Assembly (NCBI GenBank): GCA_000824825.2
Contig: LM655206.1
Span: 78,873-142,872, forward strand
Source: Mesorhizobium sp. ORS 3324
GTDB taxonomy: Bacteria; Pseudomonadota; Alphaproteobacteria; Rhizobiales; Rhizobiaceae
DNA length: 64,000 bases
Direction: 5' to 3'
Program-made: the position numbers and the translations under genes
Notes under the pieces: generated by a model
Database searches by the model: none
What the model saw: the letters and a program-made list of their open reading frames with translations, nothing else
What the model was told of the DNA's origin: nothing
Part shown: in pieces, positions 26,487 to 34,438 of the stretch
Layout: each line of letters begins with the position of its first letter
Position numbering within the stretch: the first letter of the stretch is position 1

Positions 26487-27383
26487 TTACTTCGGTAGAA
26501 CGTCACGCTCCGCCCTATCGAGAAACCCAGCAACCTGTTCCGGCAAATCACCGGTTTCGAGGAAGGGTGCGTGTCCCTGGCCTTCGACGGTGATCGTCTC
26601 CATGCCGGGATGGCGCTTTTGCATCGCTTCGAGCGTCGTGGCGGACAAGAGCTTCGAATTGCCGCCGCGAAGGACGAGCATCGGCACTGCGGCAAGAGCG
26701 TCGAATTGCGGCCACAGATCCGGCAGCGGCTTGCTGACGTCGACGCCGGCCAGCGTGTCGATCAGGGCCGGATCGAAATCCGGCACCCACCCGGCGTCCG
26801 TCTCGCGGCAGATGGCGGCCACCATCCGTCCCCAGTCGGCGTCGGAGAGTGCCGGGAAGCCGGCGCCATGCACGCGTCGCTGCGCTTCGACTGCCACGGA
26901 AAGTGTTTTCGGCTTCGGGTTGCGTTCGAGATAGGAGCGGATATGGGCGAGGCCTTCCGCCTCGATCACCGGGCCGATGTCGTTGAGGACGATCGCCTTC
27001 AGCACGGCGGGCTTCAGCGCGCCGAGCACATGGATGATCAGCCCGCCGCGCGAGGTGCCGATGAAGGCTGCTTCTTCGATGCCTAGCCCCGCCAGCCCGG
27101 CCAGCACATCGCCCGCTTCGACGCCGACATTGTAGTGGCCGATATCGGGGTCGTAGTCGGATTGACCGCGCCCGCGATAGTCGAAGGCGACGACCTTGCG
27201 CGGCGTCTTCGCCTTGCTGGAGAGGGAAAGCGCCAGCTCATGGAAGTCGCGCGCGTTGCGGGTGAGGCCGGGCAGGCAGACCACCGGCCAGCCAGCGTTG
27301 GCCTCGCCGTAGATCCTGGCATGGACCTTGAGACCGTCGGGGGCGGCATAGAAGTAGTCGGAGAAGCCTTCGCGGCTTGCCAT
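26487..27383 (-). CDS. Alpha/beta hydrolase
   Basis: This 298-residue protein has the alpha/beta-hydrolase order: GWPVVCLPGLTRNARDFHELA with the oxyanion HG-like turn, FDYRGRGQSDYD, and the nucleophile elbow GTSRGG with Ser. Then comes the acid in the DPALIDTLAGVDV/LRGGNSKLLS region and GQGHAPFLE with the catalytic His. The triad therefore looks complete. Substrate cannot be told; members include esterases and C-C hydrolases. A repeat element lies on each side, so it appears to be transcribed alone. Confidence 0.88.
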   Translation of the reverse strand: MASREGFSDYFYAAPDGLKVHARIYGEANAGWPVVCLPGLTRNARDFHELALSLSSKAKTPRKVVAFDYRGRGQSDYDPDIGHYNVGVEAGDVLAGLAGLGIEEAAFIGTSRGGLIIHVLGALKPAVLKAIVLNDIGPVIEAEGLAHIRSYLERNPKPKTLSVAVEAQRRVHGAGFPALSDADWGRMVAAICRETDAGWVPDFDPALIDTLAGVDVSKPLPDLWPQFDALAAVPMLVLRGGNSKLLSATTLEAMQKRHPGMETITVEGQGHAPFLETGDLPEQVAGFLDRAERDVLPK

Positions 27384-27467
27384 CTGAATGTTGTCCTCGC
27401 TGGGGGTGATCGACAGCTACAGGCGAGGGCGGGAATGGTCAAATCATGGGAAGGGCACCTCAGACAC

Positions 27468-27640
27468 GCTGGCGGGACAGCACCCCCCTCTGTCCTGCCG
27501 GACATCTTCCCCCGCAAGGGGGGAGATTGGCAGTTTTGGCCTTGGCGCTCTTTCTGCGACGCAGGAGATTGGCGAAAGCCGAAGCGATTATCCGATCTCC
27601 CCCCTTGCGGGGGAGATGGCCGGCAGGCCAGAGGGGGGTG
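27468..27640. repeat. Large intergenic inverted-repeat element (copy 2)
   Basis: GCTGGCGGGACAGCACCCCC begins the left arm; the right arm ends GGCCAGAGGGGGGTG. CTTCCCCCGCAAGGGGGGAGAT and its reverse form inner arms. It matches 12591-12748. It lies in the 326-bp gap between the transglycosylase and hydrolase genes, both on the minus strand, and no gene is supported there. Confidence 0.85.
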
Positions 27641-27709
27641 TGACGGAATTCGATCGAACGCAGTTGAGCGCTCTGCCTTCACACGAAAGGCAATCACACT
27701 GGCGTTTCC

Positions 27710-29752
27710 TCAACCCCTTCCGTTCACCAGATCTCCAACGATGTCGTACTTCCCTGAAATACGCATCTTGTAGACCTCGTAATTCTCCATCACGCGCTGC
27801 ACGTAACTTCTTGTTTCCGTGTAGGGAATCCGCTCGATCCAGTCGACGACGGCGTCCACGTCCTTGCCGCGCGGGTCGCCGTATTTCGCCACCCATTGGG
27901 CGGCCCGGTTGGGGCCGGCATTGTAGCCGGCGAAGGTCAGCACATAGGAGCCGCTGAAGCGGTCGAGCTGCTCGCCGAGGAAGGCCGAGCCCAGCGTCGC
28001 GTTGTAGCCGGCGTCGGTGGTCAGCCGCGCCGCCGAGAAAGTCATGCCGGCCTTCTTCGCCAGCTGCTTGGCGGTGCCCGGCATCAGCTGCAGCAGGCCG
28101 CGAGCGCCGGCGCTGGAAATCGCCCCGACATTGAACTCGCTCTCCTGGCGGGCAATGGCATAGGCGAGCGCCTTGCCGGAGCCGGAGATGTTGGCCGAAT
28201 CGGGGATGACGCCCAGCGGATGCGACAGCGCGCCGACATCGATGCCGCGCTGGGCGGCGATCTTGCCGACCTTCAGCGCCATGAAATGGTTGCCCTGCTT
28301 TTCGGCGAGCATCGCCAGCAGCGCTAGCTCGCCCGGGCTGGTCAGCTGTCCCGCAAGATCGCGGTAGAGCGTTTCGGCATAGCGGTCGTAGCCCGCTTCC
28401 TGCAGCCGCTTGATGGCGTTCACCGCCTCCCTGGCTTCGAAGCTCTGGCGGTCCGCGGCGCTGGGGTTCGGATAGGCGATGTTGAGGGTTCTCAGGCCAA
28501 CGCGCTCGCCGGCGAGCTGGCCATAAAAGGTGGTGCCGTAGGACGCGGCACGCGTGAAGTAATCCTTGGCGTTGCCCGGACCGCCGACCTCTGCGGCGCG
28601 GCCGAGCCAGTAATAGGCGCGCGACAGCGACACCGGCCCCTGCGCGAGGTTGGCGATACGTGCAAAATGCGTCGCGGCGGTCGCCGGATCGTTGAGGCCC
28701 CGCAGCGCAAACCAGCCGGCATGGAACTCGGCTTCGGCGGCGCTGGCCGGGCTTTCGGCCGCGTGCATGGAAGCGATTCTGTAGGCCGTCTTGATGTCGC
28801 CCTGGTCGACCAGCTCGCGCGAAAGGACGCGGCGTTCCACCCACCAGGCGTCGGGATCGACCAGCGCGTCGCGGCCGGTCGGCGCCTTCATCACGACAGC
28901 CGCCGCATCGGCGAATTTCTGCTGCTTGCGCAGATATTCGGCCTCGGCGAAGAAATAGCCGGCCGAACGCTGCGCTGCTGGCACGGCCTTGAGCAGCTTC
29001 GCCGCGTTCTTGTCGCCCCTGTCGGCGGCCGCCCAGGCGTCCGCCAGTTGCTGCGCCCCGGCAAGGCCGGCGACGCGCAGCGCCGAGGACGGCCGCTCGG
29101 CATAGAACATGCGCTCCATGCGGTAGCGATGGTCGGCCGCCGGGATCAGCGCACCGAACTCCTTGATGATTGCCGTCTCGTCCTTCTCTTCCAGTTTCTC
29201 GCTGCGCCAGAACGGCACCAGCACCGCGCGTGCTGCCGCCTGGTCCCCGAGCGCGACCTGCGAGCGGGCGAGGATGATCACACCTTCCGGCGTCAGCGGC
29301 TGGCTGCGGCCGAAGGCCTGCACCACGACTTGCGGCGGGGGATTCTCGCGATAGAGCGCGCGCTCGCTGTTCTTGCGCAGCGCGATCGTGCCCGGCCATC
29401 CGGGCAGCATCTTGGCCGCATCGGCGATGTCGCCGCTCGGCACCTGGTCGCCGCCATAGAGCGCGATCGCCCAGGCAAGGATGTGCCGGTCAAGCGAGAT
29501 GGCGGGCAGTGTGTCGCGCGCATTGCGTGCGCCGGCGATGTTGTTGGCCGCGAGCGCGTCGAGCCCGCTCTTCAATTGTGCGATGCCGGCCTGGGGCGGG
29601 GAAGGCTGCGCCTGGTCCGGAGCCTGCGGCGAGTCGGGCGAGGGGACGGCCGCCGTCGGGCGCGCATCGACGCTGCCGCCGATCGCCATCCCCGGCATCA
29701 GCGCGACGACCGCGCTGAGAAGCGCGAAGAGATGGGGCCGCCTCGTCGGCAT
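27710..29752 (-). CDS. Periplasmic lytic murein transglycosylase
   Basis: The 680-residue product resembles Slt70. A signal peptide (MPTRRPHLFALLSAVVALMPGMAIG) and a Pro/Gln-rich linker lead into a long alpha-superhelical region (about 60-500). The catalytic SLT domain follows: AYAIARQESEFNVGAISSAGARGLLQLMPGTAK, with the catalytic Glu in RQESEF, then YNATLGSAFLGEQLDRF, TFAGYNAGPNRAAQWV and YTETRSYVQRVMENY. It cleaves peptidoglycan glycan strands with 1,6-anhydro ends. Its position upstream of and divergent from dapA is the usual one in Rhizobiales. A 603-codon open frame on the same strand (27588-29399) is only an out-of-frame echo of this GC-rich gene. Confidence 0.95.
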   Translation of the reverse strand: MPTRRPHLFALLSAVVALMPGMAIGGSVDARPTAAVPSPDSPQAPDQAQPSPPQAGIAQLKSGLDALAANNIAGARNARDTLPAISLDRHILAWAIALYGGDQVPSGDIADAAKMLPGWPGTIALRKNSERALYRENPPPQVVVQAFGRSQPLTPEGVIILARSQVALGDQAAARAVLVPFWRSEKLEEKDETAIIKEFGALIPAADHRYRMERMFYAERPSSALRVAGLAGAQQLADAWAAADRGDKNAAKLLKAVPAAQRSAGYFFAEAEYLRKQQKFADAAAVVMKAPTGRDALVDPDAWWVERRVLSRELVDQGDIKTAYRIASMHAAESPASAAEAEFHAGWFALRGLNDPATAATHFARIANLAQGPVSLSRAYYWLGRAAEVGGPGNAKDYFTRAASYGTTFYGQLAGERVGLRTLNIAYPNPSAADRQSFEAREAVNAIKRLQEAGYDRYAETLYRDLAGQLTSPGELALLAMLAEKQGNHFMALKVGKIAAQRGIDVGALSHPLGVIPDSANISGSGKALAYAIARQESEFNVGAISSAGARGLLQLMPGTAKQLAKKAGMTFSAARLTTDAGYNATLGSAFLGEQLDRFSGSYVLTFAGYNAGPNRAAQWVAKYGDPRGKDVDAVVDWIERIPYTETRSYVQRVMENYEVYKMRISGKYDIVGDLVNGRG

Positions 29753-29875
29753 TTTTCTACCCTAGCATAGTGTCAGCGGGCAGGGACCCTCGACGCCCGG
29801 TCACGGAGCCTAAACTTAGGTCGTGAAAGGCCCGTAAACAAAAGGTTATCGAGGCCGCCCGAATTGCGCTTGCTG

Positions 29876-29944
29876 GTGTCCCATTCTGAAATTCGCATGA
29901 CCTTGAAATCGTGCGCGGCGCGAATTTCAGAATCGCAAGGACAC
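29876..29944. repeat. Inverted repeat 1 upstream of dapA
   Basis: ATTCTGAAATTCGC (29883-29896) pairs with GCGAATTTCAGAAT (29920-29933); outer GTGTCC (29876-29881) pairs with GGACAC (29939-29944). Confidence 0.85.
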
Positions 29945-29962
29945 TAGCCATCTGCCAACCAA

Positions 29963-30037
29963 CCAGCGTCGCGGTTTTCGATGTTCGCTCCGAGCCCGAT
30001 ATCGACGTCAAGCGAACAGCGAAAACCGCGACGCTGG
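29963..30037. repeat. Inverted repeat 2 upstream of dapA
   Basis: CCAGCGTCGCGGTTTTCG (29963-29980) pairs perfectly with CGAAAACCGCGACGCTGG (30020-30037); inner GTTCGCT pairs with AGCGAAC. The sequence is unrelated to the preceding dyad. Confidence 0.88.
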
Positions 30038-30194
30038 CATTATCGCGATGCTTGCCGCTGAACCATGTCGAGACTATGGTGCGCGGCTTCGCTTTCGGCT
30101 AGAAGGCGCGCCAACACCGATCGACGAAACACCGACGCATGTCGTCCAAAACAACGACATGCAAAGCCAACAAAGTTCCAGGAGTTTGGACAAT

Positions 30195-31076
30195 ATGCTG
30201 AGAGGCTCGCTGACCGCGCTCGTCACACCGTTCGAAAAGAGCGGGCGTTTCGACGAGAAAGCCTTTCGCGCTTTTGTCGAATGGCAGATTGCCGAGGGCA
30301 CCAAGGGCCTCGTTCCGGTCGGCACCACCGGCGAGTCGCCGACGCTGTCGCATGACGAGCACCGCCAAGTCGTCAAGGTCTGCATCGAGGTGGCCAACGG
30401 CCGCGTTCCAGTGGTGGCCGGCGCCGGCTCCAACAACACCGAGGAAGCGGTCGGCCTGGTACAATATGCCGAAAAGGCCGGCGCCGATGCGGTCCTTGTC
30501 GTGACGCCCTATTACAACAAGCCGACCCAGCGCGGGCTTTACGAGCATTTCGCCGCCGTCGCCCGGGCGACCAGGCTGCCGATCATCATCTACAACATCC
30601 CGCCGCGCTCGGTGATCGACATGACGCCCGAGACGATGGGCAGGCTGGCCCATGACTTCAAGAACATCGTCGGCGTGAAGGACGCAACCGGCAAGGTCGA
30701 GCGCGTGTCCGAGCAGCGCATGACCTGCGGCAAGGATTTCATCCAGCTTTCCGGCGAGGACGCCTCGGCACTCGGCTTCAACGCGCATGGCGGCGTCGGC
30801 TGCATCTCGGTGACCTCGAATGTTGCGCCGCGCCTTTGCTCGGAATTCCAGGAGGCGACGCTCTCCGGCGACAGCGCCAAGGCGCTCGAGCTGCAGGACC
30901 GTCTCCTGCCGCTGCACAAGGCGATCTTCCTGGAGCCCGGCGTGTCCGGCGCAAAATACGCGCTCTCGAAGCTGGGCAAGGTCGAGAATGTGGTCCGTTC
31001 GCCGCTGGTGACGGTCGAGGCTTCGACCGCCGAGAAGCTCGATGCGGCGATGAAGCATGCCGGCTTGATAAACTAG
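30195..31076 (+). CDS. dapA: 4-hydroxy-tetrahydrodipicolinate synthase
   Basis: The enzyme (EC 4.3.3.7) condenses pyruvate with aspartate semialdehyde, the first committed step to lysine and diaminopimelate. From the ATG at 30195 it has 293 residues, the normal length. [13 protein letters not shown] starts the barrel. [14 protein letters not shown] holds the pyruvate-binding Thr pair. Tyr134 (IIYNIPPR) and Schiff-base Lys162 (GVKDATGK) are present. The frame extends upstream to 30048, but those residues are unlike the family. smpB follows 25 bp later in the same direction. Confidence 0.96.
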   Translation: MLRGSLTALVTPFEKSGRFDEKAFRAFVEWQIAEGTKGLVPVGTTGESPTLSHDEHRQVVKVCIEVANGRVPVVAGAGSNNTEEAVGLVQYAEKAGADAVLVVTPYYNKPTQRGLYEHFAAVARATRLPIIIYNIPPRSVIDMTPETMGRLAHDFKNIVGVKDATGKVERVSEQRMTCGKDFIQLSGEDASALGFNAHGGVGCISVTSNVAPRLCSEFQEATLSGDSAKALELQDRLLPLHKAIFLEPGVSGAKYALSKLGKVENVVRSPLVTVEASTAEKLDAAMKHAGLIN

Positions 31077-31101
31077 GGATGAGGCGCCACCTCTCCGCAT
31101 T

Positions 31102-31581
31102 ATGAATCAGGTCAAGAAAGCCGATCCCAACAACAGGACGGTCGCCGAAAACCGCAAGGCGCGCTTTTCCTATGAGGTGCTCGACACGATCGAGGCCGGC
31201 CTGGTGCTGACCGGCACCGAGGTCAAGTCGCTGCGCCAGGGCCAGGCCAACATCCAGGAATCCTATGCCTCGGCCGAGGATGGCGAGATCTGGCTGATCA
31301 ATTCCTATCTGCCGGAATATCTCCAGGCCAACCGTTTCAACCATGAGCCGCGCCGGCGCCGCAAGCTGCTTGTCAGCAAGCGCGAGATGGCGAAGCTGTC
31401 GCAGAGCGTCGAGCGCGAGGGCATGACGCTGGTGCCGCTGAAAATCTATTTCAACGATCGCGGTCGCGCCAAGCTGCTGCTGGCGATCGCGCGCGGCAAG
31501 AAGTTGCACGACAAGCGCGAGACCGAGAAGCAGCGCGACTGGGCGCGCGAGAAGGGGCGGCTCCTCAAGGAGCGCGGATAG
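31102..31581 (+). CDS. smpB: SsrA-binding protein
   Basis: This 159-residue protein binds tmRNA and delivers it to stalled ribosomes. Landmarks are [67 protein letters not shown] and [15 protein letters not shown], then the basic [15 protein letters not shown] tail that follows mRNA-channel contacts. It forms the usual dapA-smpB pair. Confidence 0.97.
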   Translation: MNQVKKADPNNRTVAENRKARFSYEVLDTIEAGLVLTGTEVKSLRQGQANIQESYASAEDGEIWLINSYLPEYLQANRFNHEPRRRRKLLVSKREMAKLSQSVEREGMTLVPLKIYFNDRGRAKLLLAIARGKKLHDKRETEKQRDWAREKGRLLKERG

Positions 31582-31622
31582 AACGCTGCGAATCCGGGCA
31601 AGGCGAGCAGGGGAGCCAAGGC

Positions 31623-32384
31623 TTGAGGAACGGGTTGATTGTCCTGGCCCTCGCGTTCGTCTTTCTGGCGCTTGCCGTCTGGACGGAAAGCTTTTTCCGG
31701 CCTCGCGCTTTCCCGCCGGACCGCACCGAATTCCCCCTAAGAGGCATCGACGTTTCGCATCATCAGGGCAAGATCGACTGGCAACGCGTGGCGGCCGACG
31801 ATGTCGCTTTCGCCATCATCAAGGCGACCGAAGGCGGCGACCATGTCGACGATACCTTTGCGACCAATCTGCGCGAGGCGCGCGCCGCCGGGCTGGCGGT
31901 TGGCGCCTATCACTTCTTCACCTTCTGCCGCCCGGGCGCCGACCAGGCGAAGAACTTCCTCTCGACCGTGCCGCGCGGCGAGCCGCTTTTGCCGCCGGTC
32001 GTCGATATCGAATTCCACGGCAATTGTCCGCGCCGGCCTTCGCCGGACGAACTCAGCGCGGAACTGCTTGCCTTCCTGGGCCCGGTCGAGGCGGCCTATG
32101 GCAAGCCGGCCATCATCTACATCACCGACGAGGCGGCGCCGACCTATTCCGCTCATATCGCCATTCGCCAGCGCTGGCTGCGCGCGGTGGCAATGCCGCC
32201 GAAGGATGACGACTGGGTCTATTGGCAGTATCTCGACAAAGGCCGTGTCGATGGCATCGAAGGCGATGTTGACCTGAATGTGCTGAAGGGCGGCCCGGCG
32301 AGGCTCACCGAACTGTTTACCCCTGCGCCTGAGTCCAACTCTTCAGGAACGCTTAGCTCCTCAGGAACACCGCAATCTCCCTGA
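31623..32384 (+). CDS. GH25 muramidase with N-terminal membrane anchor
   Basis: The product (253 residues) starts at TTG 31623, behind CAGGGGAG, with a hydrophobic N-terminus (LIVLALAFVFLALAVW) acting as anchor or signal. The glycoside hydrolase family 25 domain reads RGIDVSHHQGKIDWQRV, FAIIKATEGGDHVD, GLAVGAYHFFTFC and LPPVVDIEFHGNC. The catalytic Asp/Glu pair sits in VVDIEF, with the family Asp in RGIDVS. It should cut the glycan bonds of peptidoglycan. The last 32 bp overlap the convergent glycosylase gene. GH25 enzymes are common in phages, but the context here is chromosomal. Confidence 0.9.
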   Translation: MRNGLIVLALAFVFLALAVWTESFFRPRAFPPDRTEFPLRGIDVSHHQGKIDWQRVAADDVAFAIIKATEGGDHVDDTFATNLREARAAGLAVGAYHFFTFCRPGADQAKNFLSTVPRGEPLLPPVVDIEFHGNCPRRPSPDELSAELLAFLGPVEAAYGKPAIIYITDEAAPTYSAHIAIRQRWLRAVAMPPKDDDWVYWQYLDKGRVDGIEGDVDLNVLKGGPARLTELFTPAPESNSSGTLSSSGTPQSP

Positions 32385-33009
32385 AAACGTTGACGAACAT
32401 GTCTTGCGTCAGCACGCCGGTATTGGTGTTGTAGCGCGAGCAGTGATAGCTGGAAAACAGCGTGACGCCGCCGGCCTCCTGGCGCCCGCCATGGCGGAAC
32501 GGAAGCGCGGCGACGCGTCCGCCCAGCGCCCGCACCGTCGACTGATGCGCGATCGAGCCCAGCGTCAGGATGGCCCGCAGATTGGGGAAGCGGGCGATGG
32601 TCGGCCTGAGGAAGGTGCGGCAGGTGGCGATCTCGGCGCCAACCGGCTTGTTGTCCGGCGGCACGCAGCGCACCGCATTGGTGATCGCCGTACCGATCAG
32701 TTCCAGCCCGTCATCCGGCCTTGCCTTGAATTCCCCGCGCGCCAGGCCTTCAGCGATCAGCGTGCCGTAGAGCAGGTCGCCGGCATAGTCGCCGGTGAAA
32801 GGTCGCCCGGTGCGGTTGGCGCCGCGCAGGCCGGGCGCCAGCCCGACGATGAGGAGCCTGACCGAGCCCTCGCCCTCCGGCGGCAGGAAGGTCGGCACCG
32901 GCGCATTGAACCAGCCCGGCTCGCGCTGGCGCCAGGCGGCAATGAAGTCGTGCAGCCGCGGACAGAGCGGACAGTCGCGGTCAGGCTCGGGGGAGGGCGC
33001 GGCGCTCAT
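32353..33009 (-). CDS. Uracil-DNA glycosylase, family 5 (UDGb)
   Basis: The ATG at 33009 gives 218 residues. All four 4Fe-4S cysteines are present: Cys13 and Cys16 (CPLCPRL), one in NAVRCVPPDNKP and one in ATCRTFLRP. Motif A is IVGLAPGLRGANRTGRPFTGD, in which the polar catalytic Asp/Asn of other families is replaced, as in UDGb. Motif B is YHCSRYNTNTG. Such enzymes remove uracil, hypoxanthine and other lesions. It follows the NYN gene by 11 bp on the minus strand and so is probably co-transcribed with it. It is the second uracil-DNA glycosylase in the window and the canonical one in cluster residues. Confidence 0.93.
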   Translation of the reverse strand: MSAAPSPEPDRDCPLCPRLHDFIAAWRQREPGWFNAPVPTFLPPEGEGSVRLLIVGLAPGLRGANRTGRPFTGDYAGDLLYGTLIAEGLARGEFKARPDDGLELIGTAITNAVRCVPPDNKPVGAEIATCRTFLRPTIARFPNLRAILTLGSIAHQSTVRALGGRVAALPFRHGGRQEAGGVTLFSSYHCSRYNTNTGVLTQDMFVNVFREIAVFLRS

Positions 33010-33020
33010 GGCCGCCGCTC

Positions 33021-33602
33021 TCAATAGTCGTCCTCGTCGGCGTCAGCCGGCTCGGGCCGGCGTATCGGCCGCTCCGACGGGTCGCGGCCGACTTCGTTCT
33101 TCAGCGTCATCAGGTCGATGAAGTGGTCGGCCTGGCGGCGCAGGTCGTCGGAAATCATCGGCGGCTGCGAGGCCATGGTCGAGATGATCGAGACCTTCCG
33201 GCCGCGCCGCTGCAGCGCCTCGACCAGTGTGCGGAAGTCGCCGTCGCCCGAGAAGATGACATAGTGGTCGACGACATCGGCAAGCTCCAGCGCATCGACC
33301 GTGAGCTCGATGTCCATATTGCCCTTGATCTTGCGCCGGCCGGTCGAGTCGGTGAATTCCTTGGCGGGCTTGGTCACCACCTTGAAGCCGTTATAGTCCA
33401 GCCAGTCGATCAGCGGCCGGATCGAGGAATATTCCTGATCCTCCACCAGCGCGGTGTAATAATACGCCCTGAGCAGGTAGCCGCGCTTCTGGAAGCTCGC
33501 CAGTAACTTGCGATAGTCGATGTCGAAGCCCAGCGCCCGCGAGGTGGCGTAGAGATTGGCGCCGTCGATGAAAAGAGCGATCTTTTCACGGGGATCGAAC
33601 AT
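33021..33602 (-). CDS. NYN-domain (LabA/DUF88 type) putative ribonuclease
   Basis: This 193-residue protein has a PIN-like NYN fold. KIALFIDGANLYATSRALGF gives the first acidic residue. GNMDIELTVDALELADVVDHYVIFSGDGDFRTLVEALQRRG carries the other acidic residues of the metal site. MASQPPMISDDLRRQADHFIDL closes the fold. The C-terminal 25 residues are an acidic and Arg-rich tail ending DADEDDY. RNA cleavage is the likely role; targets are unknown. It lies divergent from rpoZ with a 308-bp gap and upstream of a DNA-repair gene. Confidence 0.9.
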   Translation of the reverse strand: MFDPREKIALFIDGANLYATSRALGFDIDYRKLLASFQKRGYLLRAYYYTALVEDQEYSSIRPLIDWLDYNGFKVVTKPAKEFTDSTGRRKIKGNMDIELTVDALELADVVDHYVIFSGDGDFRTLVEALQRRGRKVSIISTMASQPPMISDDLRRQADHFIDLMTLKNEVGRDPSERPIRRPEPADADEDDY

Positions 33603-33910
33603 TGAAAAATATCCCTTTTCGAAAATGTCTGACGTCTAAAGTGGTCGTGACTGGCAGGCCCGATAATGGTCCCTTTTGCCGTCCCGTCCGAGATAACGCC
33701 AGATTTGTGGATATCCAAGGGCGTGGGCGCGTATTGCAAGCAATTGTGATCGGCACTATGTCAGCGCCAGATCAGGGCGATGTCCGGCTATTGAGCCGGA
33801 CAAGGGTTCCGCACTTCGGGTGCTGCCGCCATAAAGCTTGTATTTCTGTGGCGTCCGGGTTATGGAGCCCGCCTGTTTTCCATCAAATCCACGCATGAAA
33901 GGGGCAGTCC
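33603..33910. other. Divergent region between the NYN gene and rpoZ
   Basis: No supported gene. GTCCGGCTATTGAGCCGGAC (33782-33801) is a near-perfect hairpin. A weak promoter-like pair for rpoZ is TTGTAT near 33838 with TTATGG near 33860. GAAAGGGG just before 33911 is the rpoZ ribosome-binding site. Confidence 0.5.
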
Positions 33911-34312
33911 ATGGCCCGCGTAACCGTTGAAGATTGCATCGACAAGGTCGACAACCGTTTCGAGCTCGTGCTGCTCGCCGGCCACCGCGCCCGCCAGATC
34001 AGCCAGGGCGCGCAGATCACCGTTCCTCGCGACAATGACAAGAACCCGGTCATTGCGCTGCGCGAGATCGCCGAGGAGACGCTGTCTCCCGACGACCTCA
34101 AGGAGGATCTGATCCACTCGCTGCAGAAGCATGTCGAGGTCGACGAGCCGGAGGCCGATGGCGAGGCGATCGCCGATCAGACCGGCGCCGCTACCGCTGC
34201 GGCGGACACCGACGATGCCGAAGAGAACATCGCCTTCGACCGCATGAGCGAGGAAGACCTTCTCGCCGGCATCGAGGGTCTGGTGCCGCCGGAAAAAAGC
34301 GACGACTACTAG
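33911..34312 (+). CDS. rpoZ: RNA polymerase omega subunit
   Basis: The 133-residue product starts [34 protein letters not shown], the standard omega signature that wraps the beta-prime C-terminus. [17 protein letters not shown] completes the core by about residue 60. The C-terminal half is an acidic Ala/Asp/Glu-rich extension seen in alphaproteobacterial omega proteins. In these bacteria omega also links to stringent control, and the rsh gene follows 126 bp downstream. Confidence 0.97.
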   Translation: MARVTVEDCIDKVDNRFELVLLAGHRARQISQGAQITVPRDNDKNPVIALREIAEETLSPDDLKEDLIHSLQKHVEVDEPEADGEAIADQTGAATAAADTDDAEENIAFDRMSEEDLLAGIEGLVPPEKSDDY

Positions 34313-34438
34313 GCGTCAGCGGAACTCGCCTGGATCAAGCATCCGGCACTTCCGTATCGTCAGTTTCGTGGCTATCTATGGGATGCGTCGCACGCCGGTG
34401 CGGCGCATCAATCATTTCATCACCGCGAGATCCCGCCC

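Larger units (their letters stand above)
29753..30194. other. Divergent region between transglycosylase and dapA
   Basis: No supported gene in 442 bp. It contains two consecutive large dyads (29876-29944 and 29963-30037) and must hold the promoters of both divergent genes. The final 160 bp before dapA includes CGACATGCAAAG-type sequence but no motif I can name. Confidence 0.5.

Noticed and set aside
27588-29399. 603-codon open frame on the minus strand
   Set aside because: It overlaps the lytic transglycosylase in another frame and has the Arg/Pro/Gly-rich look of GC-rich antisense or off-frame translation; no family motif.
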